Below, piece by piece: positions 1 through 8,420 of a stretch of 64,000 nucleotides of DNA. The DNA lies in the NCBI RefSeq assembly GCF_946222835.1, contig NZ_CAMIHD010000001.1, positions 62,001 through 126,000 on the forward strand, read 5' to 3'. The translations under genes were made by a program, and so were the position numbers. Under the pieces are notes generated by a model. That model worked only from the letters and a program-made list of their open reading frames with translations, was not told the origin of the DNA and searched no databases. Source of the stretch: an uncultured Corynebacterium sp. Lineage in GTDB: Bacteria > Actinomycetota > Actinomycetes > Mycobacteriales > Mycobacteriaceae. Within the stretch, counting starts at the first letter, position 1. Every line of letters begins with the position of its first letter.

Positions 1-838
1 CCTTAGCCTTAGCGGAGATATCTTCCTGGTGCCAGCCCATGGCCACCGTGCGCAAGAGGGCAAAAAGTGAGCTGGGGGTGGCAATGACTACATTGCGTTC
101 GAAGGCGTACTCGATGAGTTCGGGATCGACCGATAATGCGGCGTCGAGGAAAGGATCTGCGGGAACGAAAAGGATGACGAACTCGGGAGTTGGTTGAAAG
201 GCTTCGATATAGTCCTTCTGCGAGAGTGCCTGGACGTGGCCTCGCATCAAATGCGCGTGGCGGCGCAAGAATCCAGCGTGCTCTTCTGGATCATCTGTTT
301 CCAGCGCATCGAGGTAAGAGGTAAAGGGCACCTTGGCGTCGACGATGATATGTCGGCCACCGGCCAATTTGATGAGCATGTCTGGGCGAACGATGTGCCC
401 GTTCAACGGGGCAGAGACCTGGCAGTCGAAGTCCACATGTTTAGTCATGCCGCCCAGCTCAACTACGCGCTCCAATTGCACCTCTCCCCATCGGCCACGC
501 ACATTGGGCGAGCGCAAAGCGGTAACAAGTTTGTCAGTGCGTTCAGTCAGACGAGAAGAGGTACGGGTAACCGCCTGCACCTGGCTGGAGAGGGAGGCGA
601 GGAGCGCGGTGCGGTCTTCCTCGATTTCTTGCAGTTGGAGCCCTAAGCGGTCCATGGCCTTTTCTAGCGGCTGGAGCTCGGCTTGGCGACGCTGCGAATC
701 TTGCAGCGCTCGATGCTCGGCGCTCGGCGCGGAGCGAGCGGCGGAATAGGAGTGGGCTAACCATCCCATTACCGCGCCGAGAATGAGGCCGATAAAAAGT
801 AGCAGCACGGGCAAAGTGGAAGTCATGGTTTCCAGCAT
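1..838 (-). CDS. rmuC: RmuC family DNA recombination protein, 3' end outside window
   Basis: Reading the minus strand from the ATG at 838 gives an open frame that runs off the window edge, so the C-terminus is missing. The product begins with one hydrophobic segment (about residues 6-27, containing LLLFIGLILGAVMGW), followed by a charged coiled-coil stretch and then the RmuC core with the motifs RGRWGEVQLE, VDAKVPFTSYLDAL and FVPADPFLDAAL. RmuC proteins limit inversions and rearrangements at short repeats and have a restriction-nuclease-like core; the biochemical activity is only partly known. A second ATG four codons downstream (826) is an equally possible start. It lies just downstream of, and is read in the same direction as, the AI-2E family gene, with a 24-nt gap. 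Confidence 0.88.
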   Translation of the reverse strand, partial: MLETMTSTLPVLLLFIGLILGAVMGWLAHSYSAARSAPSAEHRALQDSQRRQAELQPLEKAMDRLGLQLQEIEEDRTALLASLSSQVQAVTRTSSRLTERTDKLVTALRSPNVRGRWGEVQLERVVELGGMTKHVDFDCQVSAPLNGHIVRPDMLIKLAGGRHIIVDAKVPFTSYLDALETDDPEEHAGFLRRHAHLMRGHVQALSQKDYIEAFQPTPEFVILFVPADPFLDAALSVDPELIEYAFERNVVIATPSSLFALLRTVAMGWHQEDISAKAK

Positions 839-862
839 GGCACGCGTTGCCGACACGACCCA

Positions 863-2332
863 CTATTTTTTCGAATCTCCGTTCAAAAGTCCCTCGAAGG
901 CGTCGCGGGCGCGGCGCAGATTGACGCGCATGCCGGGCTTTTCATACCCCTTCGGAGTGGATTCCACGTTGAGGGCAGCGTCGAGAGAATTGGAATCGCC
1001 GTCCGCGGAGACGTCGGCAAACGCGCCTTCCGGGGCCGCATAGTCCGGCATTTGCAGCCATGCTTCACGCTTATAACGGCCTTGATCTTCCGTATAGCGG
1101 CCGATGAGATAGCCAGCCACGGTGGAAAAGTCCAACTCCGCGGCAGTCTTTTCACCCGACTGAAGTTTCATCATGTCTTGGCCGTAGCGATAGGCCACCG
1201 CAAACATGGCGGCCGTGGGAACAGCGAGGAAACCACCTACAAGGCCAAAGAGGGCCGAGCCCACCGTCACGGAAACTAGGACGATGACCGGGTGTAGGTC
1301 CATGGCCTTGGACTGCAGCCACGGCGAGAGCACATTGCCCTCCAATTGTTGCACCAGTAGGACCAAGCCAAGAACGAGCAAAGCCTTGGTAATGCCGAGG
1401 GAGACCAACGCGATGGTGACGGAGAGCGCGCCGGCCACAATCGCGCCGACGAAGGGGATGAACCCAGCGATAAAGGTGATGATCGCTAAAGCCATGGCCA
1501 GGGGAACGCCGATGAGGGCGAGGCCGATGCCGATACAGACGGCGTCGACAAGCGAGACCACGGCCTGCGCGCGAATGAACCCGCCCAGCGTCGCCCACGC
1601 CCGGGTGAGCAGCTCAGTAAGGTGCCAGCCGGCGCGCTTGCCCGTGGCATCGCGCAGCCAAGGGAGGAACTTGGCACCATCCTTGAGGAAGAAAAACGTG
1701 AGCACCAGCACGATGAAGAGGGTGACCAAGATAGAGGTAGCTGTGCCGATGCCGGTAAAGACTGAACCCGCGATGGCGCCGGCACGCTGCTGCAGCCAGG
1801 ATGCCGCCTCATCGATATAGCTACTCATGTCGTCACTATCGAGGTTCAGCGGTGGTCCTTGAGCCCAAAGCTGCAAGCTTTGGATGCCGGAAACCGTCTG
1901 TAAATACAGCGACCGGGATTGGCGCACGAAATCTGGGGCAACAAACGCAATGAGGCCGCCGACGGCCGTGAAAGAAACCAAAATGGTTACGGCGGCCGCC
2001 AACGCGGTGGGAAGGCCAATGTTTCGCAGCTTCTTCGCCACTGGCGCCAGAACGGTGCAGATAATAAGGGCCAAAAGCACCGGCAAAAGCCCCTGCCAGA
2101 AGTTACCTAGCAAACGGTAGAGGGCGTAGAGGAAAACGCAGATGATGAGCAGCCGAACGGCCCATAGAGAGGCGGCCTTAACCACCTCGCCGGCGATGAC
2201 GGAGCGGTCTACCTGATCACCCGGTGGATGTGGGGATACATCCTCCAGCTTGCTGGTGTCGAAGCTTTCATCAAACTTATCGCCCAAGCCCGTTTGGGGG
2301 TCATCGGGCAGCGGTTGGTTATCAGAATTCAC
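863..2332 (-). CDS. AI-2E family transporter (PerM/YdiK-like permease)
   Basis: This 489-residue integral membrane protein has an acidic, Pro-rich N-terminus of about 50 residues, paired hydrophobic segments, a soluble middle region, and then a cluster of C-terminal transmembrane helices. The family motif region around GVPLAMALAIITFIAGFIPFVG, and the following QQLEGNVLSPWL segment, are typical of the PF01594 family. The family includes the E. coli autoinducer-2 exporter TqsA and many sodium/proton-coupled or uncharacterised permeases, so the substrate is not known here. The start is a GTG (2332) with a purine-rich stretch before it. A hydrophilic tail of roughly 110 residues follows the last helix. 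Confidence 0.85.
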   Translation of the reverse strand: MNSDNQPLPDDPQTGLGDKFDESFDTSKLEDVSPHPPGDQVDRSVIAGEVVKAASLWAVRLLIICVFLYALYRLLGNFWQGLLPVLLALIICTVLAPVAKKLRNIGLPTALAAAVTILVSFTAVGGLIAFVAPDFVRQSRSLYLQTVSGIQSLQLWAQGPPLNLDSDDMSSYIDEAASWLQQRAGAIAGSVFTGIGTATSILVTLFIVLVLTFFFLKDGAKFLPWLRDATGKRAGWHLTELLTRAWATLGGFIRAQAVVSLVDAVCIGIGLALIGVPLAMALAIITFIAGFIPFVGAIVAGALSVTIALVSLGITKALLVLGLVLLVQQLEGNVLSPWLQSKAMDLHPVIVLVSVTVGSALFGLVGGFLAVPTAAMFAVAYRYGQDMMKLQSGEKTAAELDFSTVAGYLIGRYTEDQGRYKREAWLQMPDYAAPEGAFADVSADGDSNSLDAALNVESTPKGYEKPGMRVNLRRARDAFEGLLNGDSKK

Positions 2333-2379
2333 CCCACCATCTTGCCTTAAAAGAAGGCGGGTGCGTTAGGATTGGCCCC

Positions 2380-3465
2380 GTGAGTCTTACACTAGGAATC
2401 GTCGGCCTGCCCAATGTGGGCAAGTCCACTTTGTTTAATGCCCTGACCCGTTCCGAGATCTTGGCGGCGAACTACCCGTTTGCCACCATCGAGCCCAACG
2501 TGGGCCTGGTGGAGCTGCCGGATTCCCGCTTGACCCAACTGGCGGAGATGTTTAACTCTGAGCGCATCCTTCCTGCCACCGTGTCCTTCGTGGACATCGC
2601 CGGCATCGTCTCCGGCGCTTCGCAGGGTGAAGGCATGGGCAACGCCTTCCTAGCTAATATCCGCGAGGCAGACGCCATTTGCCAGGTAGTGCGCGCCTTC
2701 TCTGATGACAATGTCATTCACGTCGATGGCAAAATGGACCCGCGCAACGATATCTCCGTAATTAATACCGAGCTCATTCTTGCGGATCTCCAGACCATCG
2801 AAAAGGCCCTGCCGCGCCTGGAAAAGGATGCGCGCAAGAATAAGGATTTGGCCGCCGAGGTGGAAGCAACCAAGAAAGCCCAGGAGATTCTGGAAGATGA
2901 TCGCACCCTCTTCGCCGCAGCGAAGGAGGGCGAGATTGACCTCGCCCTCGTGCGCGATCTGCACCTGATGACGGCTAAGCCCTTCCTCTATGTCTTCAAT
3001 TCGGATGAAGCAGTGCTTACCGACGACGCTAAGAAGGAAGAACTCCGCCAGCTCGTCGCCCCGGCTGAGGCCGTATTCCTCGATGCGCAGACCGAAACCG
3101 AGCTGCTCGAGTTGGAAGAAGATGAAGCGCGCGAATTGCTCGAGGCCGTAGGCCAAGATGAGCCCGGCCTGGCTACCTTGGCCAAGGCAGGCTTCGCCAC
3201 CCTGGGGCTGCAGACTTACCTCACAGCAGGTGAGAAGGAAGCCCGCGCGTGGACTATCAAGCAGGGCTCTGCCGCCCCGCAGGCCGCTGGCGTTATTCAC
3301 ACTGACTTTGAGAAGAAGTTCATTAAGGCCGAGATCGTTTCCTACGATGACCTCGTGGCGACGGGCTCCATGGCAGAGGCCCGCGCACACGGCAAGGTCC
3401 GCCAAGAAGGCAAAGACTACATCATGCAGGATGGCGATGTATGCGACTTTAAAATTGGCGGCTGA
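2380..3465 (+). CDS. ychF: Redox-regulated ATPase YchF (OLA1 family)
   Basis: A 361-residue Obg-related P-loop protein that prefers ATP over GTP and binds ribosomes; the family is linked to translation and oxidative-stress responses. The Walker A motif GLPNVGKS sits at residues 9-16, followed by the switch region with the FATIEPNVG signature, the G3-like DIAG motif, and a C-terminal TGS domain (around TDFEKKFIKAEIVSYDD). The GTG at 2380 was chosen because translation from it gives the standard N-terminus MSLTLGIVGL and the usual family length; the longer upstream frame has no family similarity. It is divergent from the AI-2E gene, with only about 47 bp between them, which must hold both promoters. 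Confidence 0.95.
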   Translation: MSLTLGIVGLPNVGKSTLFNALTRSEILAANYPFATIEPNVGLVELPDSRLTQLAEMFNSERILPATVSFVDIAGIVSGASQGEGMGNAFLANIREADAICQVVRAFSDDNVIHVDGKMDPRNDISVINTELILADLQTIEKALPRLEKDARKNKDLAAEVEATKKAQEILEDDRTLFAAAKEGEIDLALVRDLHLMTAKPFLYVFNSDEAVLTDDAKKEELRQLVAPAEAVFLDAQTETELLELEEDEARELLEAVGQDEPGLATLAKAGFATLGLQTYLTAGEKEARAWTIKQGSAAPQAAGVIHTDFEKKFIKAEIVSYDDLVATGSMAEARAHGKVRQEGKDYIMQDGDVCDFKIGG

Positions 3466-3467
3466 TT

Positions 3468-3491
3468 CCACGCCGGTCTGAGCGTGGTCTT
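3468..3491 (+). terminator. Candidate terminator after ychF
   Basis: The arms CCACGC (3468-3473) and GCGTGG (3482-3487) can form a 6-bp hairpin with an 8-nt loop, followed by TCTTT. The stem is short and the T-run weak, so this is only a candidate. Confidence 0.35.
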
Positions 3492-3594
3492 TGACGGAGG
3501 GCGAGGGTCTTGGCCCCAAAGGAGAAAAGAAGGTCGCGAATAGAATAACTCCGCGTTACTGTGGGCGGCGTACCCGAACAAAGGAGGCCACATT

Positions 3595-4128
3595 ATGGCT
3601 GAACTAGAAAACAAGACCATTGCCATCATCGCTACCAATGACTTTGAAGACTCTGAGCTAACCTCCCCGCTGGAGGCCGTGAAGAACGCCGGAGCAACCG
3701 TGCGTGTTATCGCCCCAGAGGCCGGCACCATCACCGGTAAGAAGGGTACGGAGATTTCCGTGGATGCCACTACCGCTGACTCTACCGGCGAGTCTTTCGA
3801 TGGCATCATCTTGCCCGGCGGTACCAACAATGCTGACCTGCTGCGTTTGGATAAGGCCGCAGTAGAAATCGTGCGTAACCACATGAGCAAGGACCTCCCG
3901 CTCGGTGCAATCTGCCACGGTGCATGGATCTTGACGGACGCTGATGCCCTCAAAGGCCGCACGCTTACCTCCTTCCCATCCCTGCAGACAGACTTGCGCA
4001 ATGCTGGTGCCACTTGGGTGGACGAGGAAGTCCATTGCGACCAGGGCTTGGTTTCTTCCCGCACGCCGGATGATCTCCCAGCTTTTAACGCTAAGCTGGT
4101 TGAGGAATTTGCGGAGGGCCAGCACTAA
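3595..4128 (+). CDS. DJ-1/PfpI family protein (type 1 glutamine amidotransferase-like)
   Basis: A 177-residue single-domain protein of the DJ-1/PfpI superfamily. The nucleophile elbow motif AICHGAWIL places the conserved cysteine at residue 107 next to His108, and an acidic residue near position 19 (FEDSE) completes the usual triad neighbourhood. Family members act as proteases, deglycases or chaperones; the YfkM/PfpI-like subgroup is often called general stress protein or intracellular protease. The ATG start is preceded by a strong AAAGGAGG ribosome-binding site. It appears to be a single-gene unit ended by the terminator at 4146-4172. The precise activity cannot be read from sequence. Confidence 0.85.
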   Translation: MAELENKTIAIIATNDFEDSELTSPLEAVKNAGATVRVIAPEAGTITGKKGTEISVDATTADSTGESFDGIILPGGTNNADLLRLDKAAVEIVRNHMSKDLPLGAICHGAWILTDADALKGRTLTSFPSLQTDLRNAGATWVDEEVHCDQGLVSSRTPDDLPAFNAKLVEEFAEGQH

Positions 4129-4145
4129 AGCTCTTTCCGCATATA

Positions 4146-4172
4146 GCCACGGGTGCCTCCCGTGGCTTTTTT
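4146..4172 (+). terminator. Rho-independent terminator
   Basis: GCCACGGG (4146-4153) and CCCGTGGC (4159-4166) form a GC-rich stem with a 5-nt loop, followed directly by TTTTTTG. It ends the PfpI-family transcript and separates it from the riboswitch leader. Confidence 0.8.
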
Positions 4173-4189
4173 GATCTTGCGCCAGAATC

Positions 4190-4347
4190 AAGGCCCCTAT
4201 AAGGTTGAAATTTCCTGAAGGGGAGTAGTTCCCTCGGTTTAACCGAGATGCCTGGTCGACATACTGGCGTATAGCCCGGCCAGCCAGCGTCCGCGCTCGT
4301 CGTGGCCGTGAACGAGACCTTCGGTCCGCAATCGAACCGAAGGGAGA
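4190..4347 (+). promoter_or_regulatory. yybP-ykoY (manganese) riboswitch
   Basis: The leader contains the conserved yybP-ykoY blocks in order: GGGGAGTAG (4220-4228), a hairpin CTCGGTTTAACCGAG, GTCGACATACTGGCG (about 4255-4269) and ACGAGACCTT (4312-4321). This RNA family senses Mn2+. The sequence also shows an expression platform. The P1-like arm AAGGTT (4201-4206) can pair with GACCTT (4316-4321). The alternative hairpin CCTTCGGT (4318-4325) with ACCGAAGG (4336-4343) would bury the AAGGGAG Shine-Dalgarno of the next gene. The two pairings share bases and cannot form together, so ligand-stabilised P1 should free the ribosome site. The family call is from memory of the consensus, not a covariance search. 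Confidence 0.85.
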
Positions 4348-4354
4348 AGTGACT

Positions 4355-5266
4355 ATGCCCCATCCAGGCTCTGAACAGCGCGTATTAGAGCGCTTCATGC
4401 AGCTTTCCATTGCCGCTGCGGTGGCCACCATCGCTCTCAAGGCATTGGCCGCGTGGTTTACAGGCTCCGTGGGTTTTCTTTCCGATGCCCTCGAATCCGT
4501 AGTTAATTTGGTGGCAGCCGTCGCAGGTTTTTATGCGCTGCGTATTGCTGCCAAGCCGGCCGATGATAACCACCAATTTGGCCATGGTAAGGCCGAGTAC
4601 GTTTCTGCCTTGGTGGAGGGCGCGATGATTTTCATCGCGGCAGGCATGATTATTTACACGGCTATTCAGCGCTTTTTTGTGCCTCAGCCCATTGCGGAAC
4701 CCGGTTGGGGCTTGGCGCTTTCCACGCTTTCTTCCGTTCTCAACTGCTTGGTCGGCATCGCCCTTATTCGTGCGGGCAAACACTACCGTTCCGCTACCTT
4801 GAATGCGGATGGGCATCACTTGCTTACCGACGTCTGGACTTCCGTCGGCGTCCTAGTCGGCATCGCCGCCGTGTATCTTACTGGATGGATGTGGTTGGAC
4901 CCAGTGGTGGCATTGGCCGTGGGCATCAACATTTTATGGACTGGCTATACCCTCCTACGCGATTCCGTAAGCCGCCTGCTTTCTGAGGCCCTCCCGGAGG
5001 AGGAACAGAGACAGATTCGCCAGCTGTTGGCACGATTGGAAGAGAAGCACGAGGTTAGCTTTACAGATTGGCGTACCGTGGCTTCTGGCCGGCAGCGTCT
5101 GGTGTATCTCACCATGGAAGTGCCAGGGCAGTGGAGCGTTATGCGCTCCCATGAAGTTTCCGATGACGTGGAGATCGCCTTGGACGAGCTATTTCCGGGC
5201 TGCAGTGCATTCATCCACGTGGAACCAGCAGGTTTGGAGCTTCGGCGGCCATACCTGTTCCGCTAA
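4355..5266 (+). CDS. Cation diffusion facilitator family transporter, probable manganese exporter
   Basis: A 303-residue CDF antiporter with six predicted transmembrane helices and a C-terminal cytoplasmic ferredoxin-like domain (about residues 205-290). The transport-site motifs read D-A-L-E-S in TM2 and H-L-L-T-D in TM5, and the family hallmark HQFGHGKAEY follows TM2. The Mn2+-type riboswitch in its leader suggests that the exported ion is manganese, although the TM5 histidine is the arrangement more often seen in zinc/iron CDFs, so zinc or broad specificity remains possible. The ATG at 4355 is preferred over the GTG at 4349 because it has a properly spaced AAGGGAG site. Confidence 0.88.
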   Translation: MPHPGSEQRVLERFMQLSIAAAVATIALKALAAWFTGSVGFLSDALESVVNLVAAVAGFYALRIAAKPADDNHQFGHGKAEYVSALVEGAMIFIAAGMIIYTAIQRFFVPQPIAEPGWGLALSTLSSVLNCLVGIALIRAGKHYRSATLNADGHHLLTDVWTSVGVLVGIAAVYLTGWMWLDPVVALAVGINILWTGYTLLRDSVSRLLSEALPEEEQRQIRQLLARLEEKHEVSFTDWRTVASGRQRLVYLTMEVPGQWSVMRSHEVSDDVEIALDELFPGCSAFIHVEPAGLELRRPYLFR

Positions 5267-5784
5267 ACCTAAAGCAACTCCGCCTTAATCTCCATTTTAG
5301 GGATCTACCCGACTAGACCAATATGTGTGACTACCTGTTTGGGTGTATGCATACTGTGTTCCTTGTGTAAAATTCCAGAAAGTAGCTACCCCCTATTTAG
5401 AGAAACCTGAATGTTTCCTGTTTCCTCCGTTCGGGGGTGTGTTTGGTGTTGGGAAATTTGGTGATTGTTGGGTCTATTGACTATCGGCACTGTGGGCACG
5501 CTATTCGACATCGAGCTGTCTCATTCCTGCCTTTTACGGTGCAATTATTCGGATGTTATAAAACCGTTATAGTTCTTTCTGAGCTGCATGAACTGTGCAA
5601 TCAGTGAAGAAATTGCAGAATTTTCTCTGCTGTCGGTCGAAAAATCTTGAATTCTCCGTATGGTGGTTGTCACAGCAAACAAAAAGAGATTTTCACCCCC
5701 GCACTCCACGTGTTAGGGGGTAAGAAAATATCCTTTTGTTTGGTTGAAGATAGCTATACCAATAGCAGAAAGGATTTACTGACA
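5267..5784. other. 518-bp intergenic region, AT-rich
   Basis: No convincing gene is present between the CDF transporter and the PRC-barrel gene. The stretch is noticeably richer in A/T than its neighbours. It contains short self-complementary pieces, such as a GTTATAAAACCGTTATAG stretch near 5553, that could belong to promoters. A frame open from 5647 into the PRC-barrel gene has no similarity in its first 46 codons and is probably leader. No single promoter can be assigned with confidence. Confidence 0.4.
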
Positions 5785-6705
5785 GTGGGTAAGAACATTA
5801 AGGACCTTTTTAACGCCACCGCATACGACAAGGACGGCGAGAAGCTCGGCGATGTCAACGAGGTATTCGTTGATGACCAGTCCGGCCAGCCGACCTTCGT
5901 TGAGGTTAACCACGGCCTGTTCGGCATGAACTCCAGCTTGGTTCCGCTACGTGGTCATGATTTCTCCGGTGATGACCTGAAGCTGGGCTTCTCCAAAGAT
6001 CGCATCAAGGATGCACCAGACTTCGACTCCGATAAGCCGCTGACCCCAGAAGCACAATCCGATATTTTCAAACACTACGGCCTGGAAAACGCACAAGACG
6101 TTACGGACTACAAGGATTCCAACCTTGACTCTAAGCGCGACGTGCAGGCTGGCGCTGACAAGGATCACAACCTGACCGCTGGTGCAGGCGCAGCTGGTGC
6201 TGGCGCAGGCGCTGCAGGTGCAGGTGTTGCTGGTGCACGCGCCGATGAAAATAAGGCAGCTACCGACGCCGCTCACGCCGAGCGTAAGACTGGCGTCGCA
6301 GACGATGCTGCTGCACGTACGAACAACGACGGTGAGCTCATCCGCTCTGAAGAGCAGCTCAACGTCAACAAGGAGCGCGTATCTACCGGTGAGGCTCGCC
6401 TGCGTAAGTACGTCGTGACCGATACTGAGACCGTTGAGGTTCCAGTTGACCGCGAGGAAGTTCGTGTCGAGCGCACCCCGATCAGCGCTAAGGACGCCAA
6501 GAACTACAACGGCGCTATCTCCGGCGACTCTGAGGAAGCTTCCGTTACTCTGCACGAGGAGCGCGTGAACATCGACAAGGAAACCGTCCCGGTCGAGAAG
6601 GTCAACCTGAAGAAGGATACCGTCCGCGATACCGAGACCCGCACTGAGGAGCTGCGCAAGGAGCAGATCGACACCGATGGTGTTGATGGCTTCAAGAAGA
6701 AGTAA
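5785..6705 (+). CDS. PRC-barrel and DUF2382 (YsnF/AvaK-like) domain stress protein
   Basis: A 306-residue soluble protein in two parts. The N-terminal PRC-barrel covers about residues 1-75 (LFNATAYDKDGEKLGDV). The C-terminal DUF2382 domain covers about 190-300, with the repeating pattern LIRSEEQLNV, RLRKYVVTDTETVEVPV and VTLHEERVNI. Between them lies a low-complexity Ala/Gly linker near residues 132-152. DUF2382/YsnF proteins are commonly stress-induced; the molecular role is unknown. The GTG at 5785 is preferred because AGAAAGGA lies about 11 nt upstream and the PRC-barrel begins immediately; longer frames add non-homologous sequence. Codon use is that of a well-expressed gene (many AAG, GTT and GCT codons). 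Confidence 0.85.
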   Translation: MGKNIKDLFNATAYDKDGEKLGDVNEVFVDDQSGQPTFVEVNHGLFGMNSSLVPLRGHDFSGDDLKLGFSKDRIKDAPDFDSDKPLTPEAQSDIFKHYGLENAQDVTDYKDSNLDSKRDVQAGADKDHNLTAGAGAAGAGAGAAGAGVAGARADENKAATDAAHAERKTGVADDAAARTNNDGELIRSEEQLNVNKERVSTGEARLRKYVVTDTETVEVPVDREEVRVERTPISAKDAKNYNGAISGDSEEASVTLHEERVNIDKETVPVEKVNLKKDTVRDTETRTEELRKEQIDTDGVDGFKKK

Positions 6706-6718
6706 AAGCGCATAGCCA

Positions 6719-6758
6719 AAAGCCCGCAAGGTTAACCGTTAACCTTGCGGGCTTTTCT
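6719..6758. terminator. Bidirectional terminator between convergent genes
   Basis: AGCCCGCAAGGTTAA (6721-6735) and TTAACCTTGCGGGCT (6739-6753) form a perfect 15-bp stem with a 3-nt loop. It is preceded by AAAA and followed by TTTTCTTTTT, so it can end both the PRC-barrel gene and the converging symporter gene. Confidence 0.9.
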
Positions 6759-6782
6759 TTTTGCTTGAATTAGGAGACTGGC

Positions 6783-8144
6783 TTAAGCCTTGACTCCAAT
6801 AGCCTCGGCCGAGTCAGAATCCATAATGTCCCTGACGCCGCTTTCTGCAGCATCCCAGGTTGCTCTGTCTTGGATTCCGGCGCGCTTGGCGACGATGGTC
6901 GCGCACAGTACTTGTCCAGTGACGTTGAGTGCGGTGCGGCCCATATCAATAATCGGCTCGATGGCTAGCAAGAGGCCGACACCGGCCAGTGGCAGGCCCA
7001 GCGTAGACAAGGTTAGTGTGAGCATGACCGTTGCACCCGTCGTACCTGCGGTAGCTGCAGAACCGATAACGGAAACGAAGATGATGAGGAGATACTGCGA
7101 GAAGTCGAGGTCAACTCCATAGAATTGGGCAACGAAGATGGCTGCGATGGCCGGGTAGACGGAAGCGCAGCCGTCCATCTTTGTGGTTGCACCCAGCGGC
7201 ACGGCAAAGGACGCATATTCGGACGGAACACCCATTGCCTTTTCGCTAAACCGCTCAGTGGCTGGCATAACGCCCATAGAAGAACGGGTGACAAAGCCCA
7301 ACGAAGTGACTGGCCATACGCGCTTATAAAAGCCCATGACCGGAATCTTGTTGAACTTCAGTACGGCCGGATAGATGACGACGAATACCAAGCCGAGGCC
7401 CACGTACATAGCTAGAACGAATTTGCCCAGCGAGCCCAGTGCGTCCCAGCCGTAGGTAGCTACGGCCTTGCCAATAAGCGCTGCGGTGCCAACCGGCGCC
7501 AGGCGGATGATCCACCACAAGATAACCTGGATGACCTTGAGGAAGGACTCGGTAAAGCGCAAGAAAGGCTCAGCAGACTTGCCGGTCTTGACCGCGGCGA
7601 TTCCAATGGCCAGCGAGATGACAAGGAGCTGGAGGGCACCGAAGCTGAGGGAAACTTCGCCGTCGGAAAGCGAGGCAGAAAGGCCGAGGAAATTTTGCGG
7701 CAGCAGCTGCTCAAAGAATGCGGTCCACGAGCCAACATGGGAAGGATCCTGCGCGGTAGCTACGTCAACGCTTGTGCCGACGCCCGGTTTCATTACCACG
7801 GCGACAATGATGCCCGTCAGAACAGAGAAGAAAGCGGTGATTGCGAACCACACCAACGTGGAAATCGCTAGGGAAGCGGCGTTGGCTACCTTGCGTAGGT
7901 TGGCGACAGAGGTGACGACGGCCGCGAAAATCAGCGGCGGGATCATCACCTTGAGCAGCTGCACGTAGGCGCCACCGACGCCGGTGAGCAGGGTAGTTAA
8001 CCAGCCGGGGTTATCTGGACCAGTATCCATGCCGGAGGCAATGAAGCCCAGGATAAGGCCGATAATAAGGCCTGCGATGACCTGCGCACCGAATCCCGTG
8101 GCCCAGCCGGGAAGCATGGAGCGCGAAGACTCTTGTTGAGACAT
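6783..8144 (-). CDS. Dicarboxylate/amino acid:cation symporter (DAACS family)
   Basis: A 453-residue protein of the glutamate/dicarboxylate sodium-or-proton symporter family (GltP/DctA/SstT relatives). The sequence shows the family architecture: about six N-terminal helices, re-entrant loop HP1 with the serine-rich segment FVTRSSMGVMP, the TM7-region motif ATTKMDG, HP2, and TM8 with a DMGRTALNVTGQ segment carrying the substrate-carboxylate-binding residues. It imports C4-dicarboxylates, glutamate or neutral amino acids; the exact substrate cannot be read. The ATG start has AAAGGA eight bases upstream. It is monocistronic, converging on the PRC-barrel gene. Confidence 0.9.
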   Translation of the reverse strand: MSQQESSRSMLPGWATGFGAQVIAGLIIGLILGFIASGMDTGPDNPGWLTTLLTGVGGAYVQLLKVMIPPLIFAAVVTSVANLRKVANAASLAISTLVWFAITAFFSVLTGIIVAVVMKPGVGTSVDVATAQDPSHVGSWTAFFEQLLPQNFLGLSASLSDGEVSLSFGALQLLVISLAIGIAAVKTGKSAEPFLRFTESFLKVIQVILWWIIRLAPVGTAALIGKAVATYGWDALGSLGKFVLAMYVGLGLVFVVIYPAVLKFNKIPVMGFYKRVWPVTSLGFVTRSSMGVMPATERFSEKAMGVPSEYASFAVPLGATTKMDGCASVYPAIAAIFVAQFYGVDLDFSQYLLIIFVSVIGSAATAGTTGATVMLTLTLSTLGLPLAGVGLLLAIEPIIDMGRTALNVTGQVLCATIVAKRAGIQDRATWDAAESGVRDIMDSDSAEAIGVKA

Positions 8145-8284
8145 AAAGATTCCTTTGAAAATAAAAATGGACAGATCGGACTATTCGTCAGATACTGTTC
8201 GGTTCAACTTCAATACTGCTCACCTTATTCCCTGAACGCCCGCAGGTACAAGATGCGGCATCACTAACGGCGTTTCCACCTCAG

Positions 8285-8346
8285 CCCTTTGCGCTCACGC
8301 AGTGAGATGTTTGAGGTGGTTTTCTATTGCCGGTGAGCGCGGAGGG
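8285..8346. repeat. Dispersed intergenic palindromic repeat, copy 1
   Basis: Left arm CCCTTTGCGCTCAC (8285-8298) and right arm GTGAGCGCGGAGGG (8333-8346) are near-perfect inverse complements (12 of 14 positions), with a centre containing a GGTGGTTTTC-type stretch. It is one of about a dozen similar roughly 60-bp elements in intergenic regions of this window and lies at the left edge of the accessory island. Confidence 0.7.
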
Positions 8347-8420
8347 AGGGGTTGAATAATCACCTTGCGCCTCACTGCTAACTTTAAGTATCTATTTTCT
8401 CTATCTCAGGAGGCGCATTT

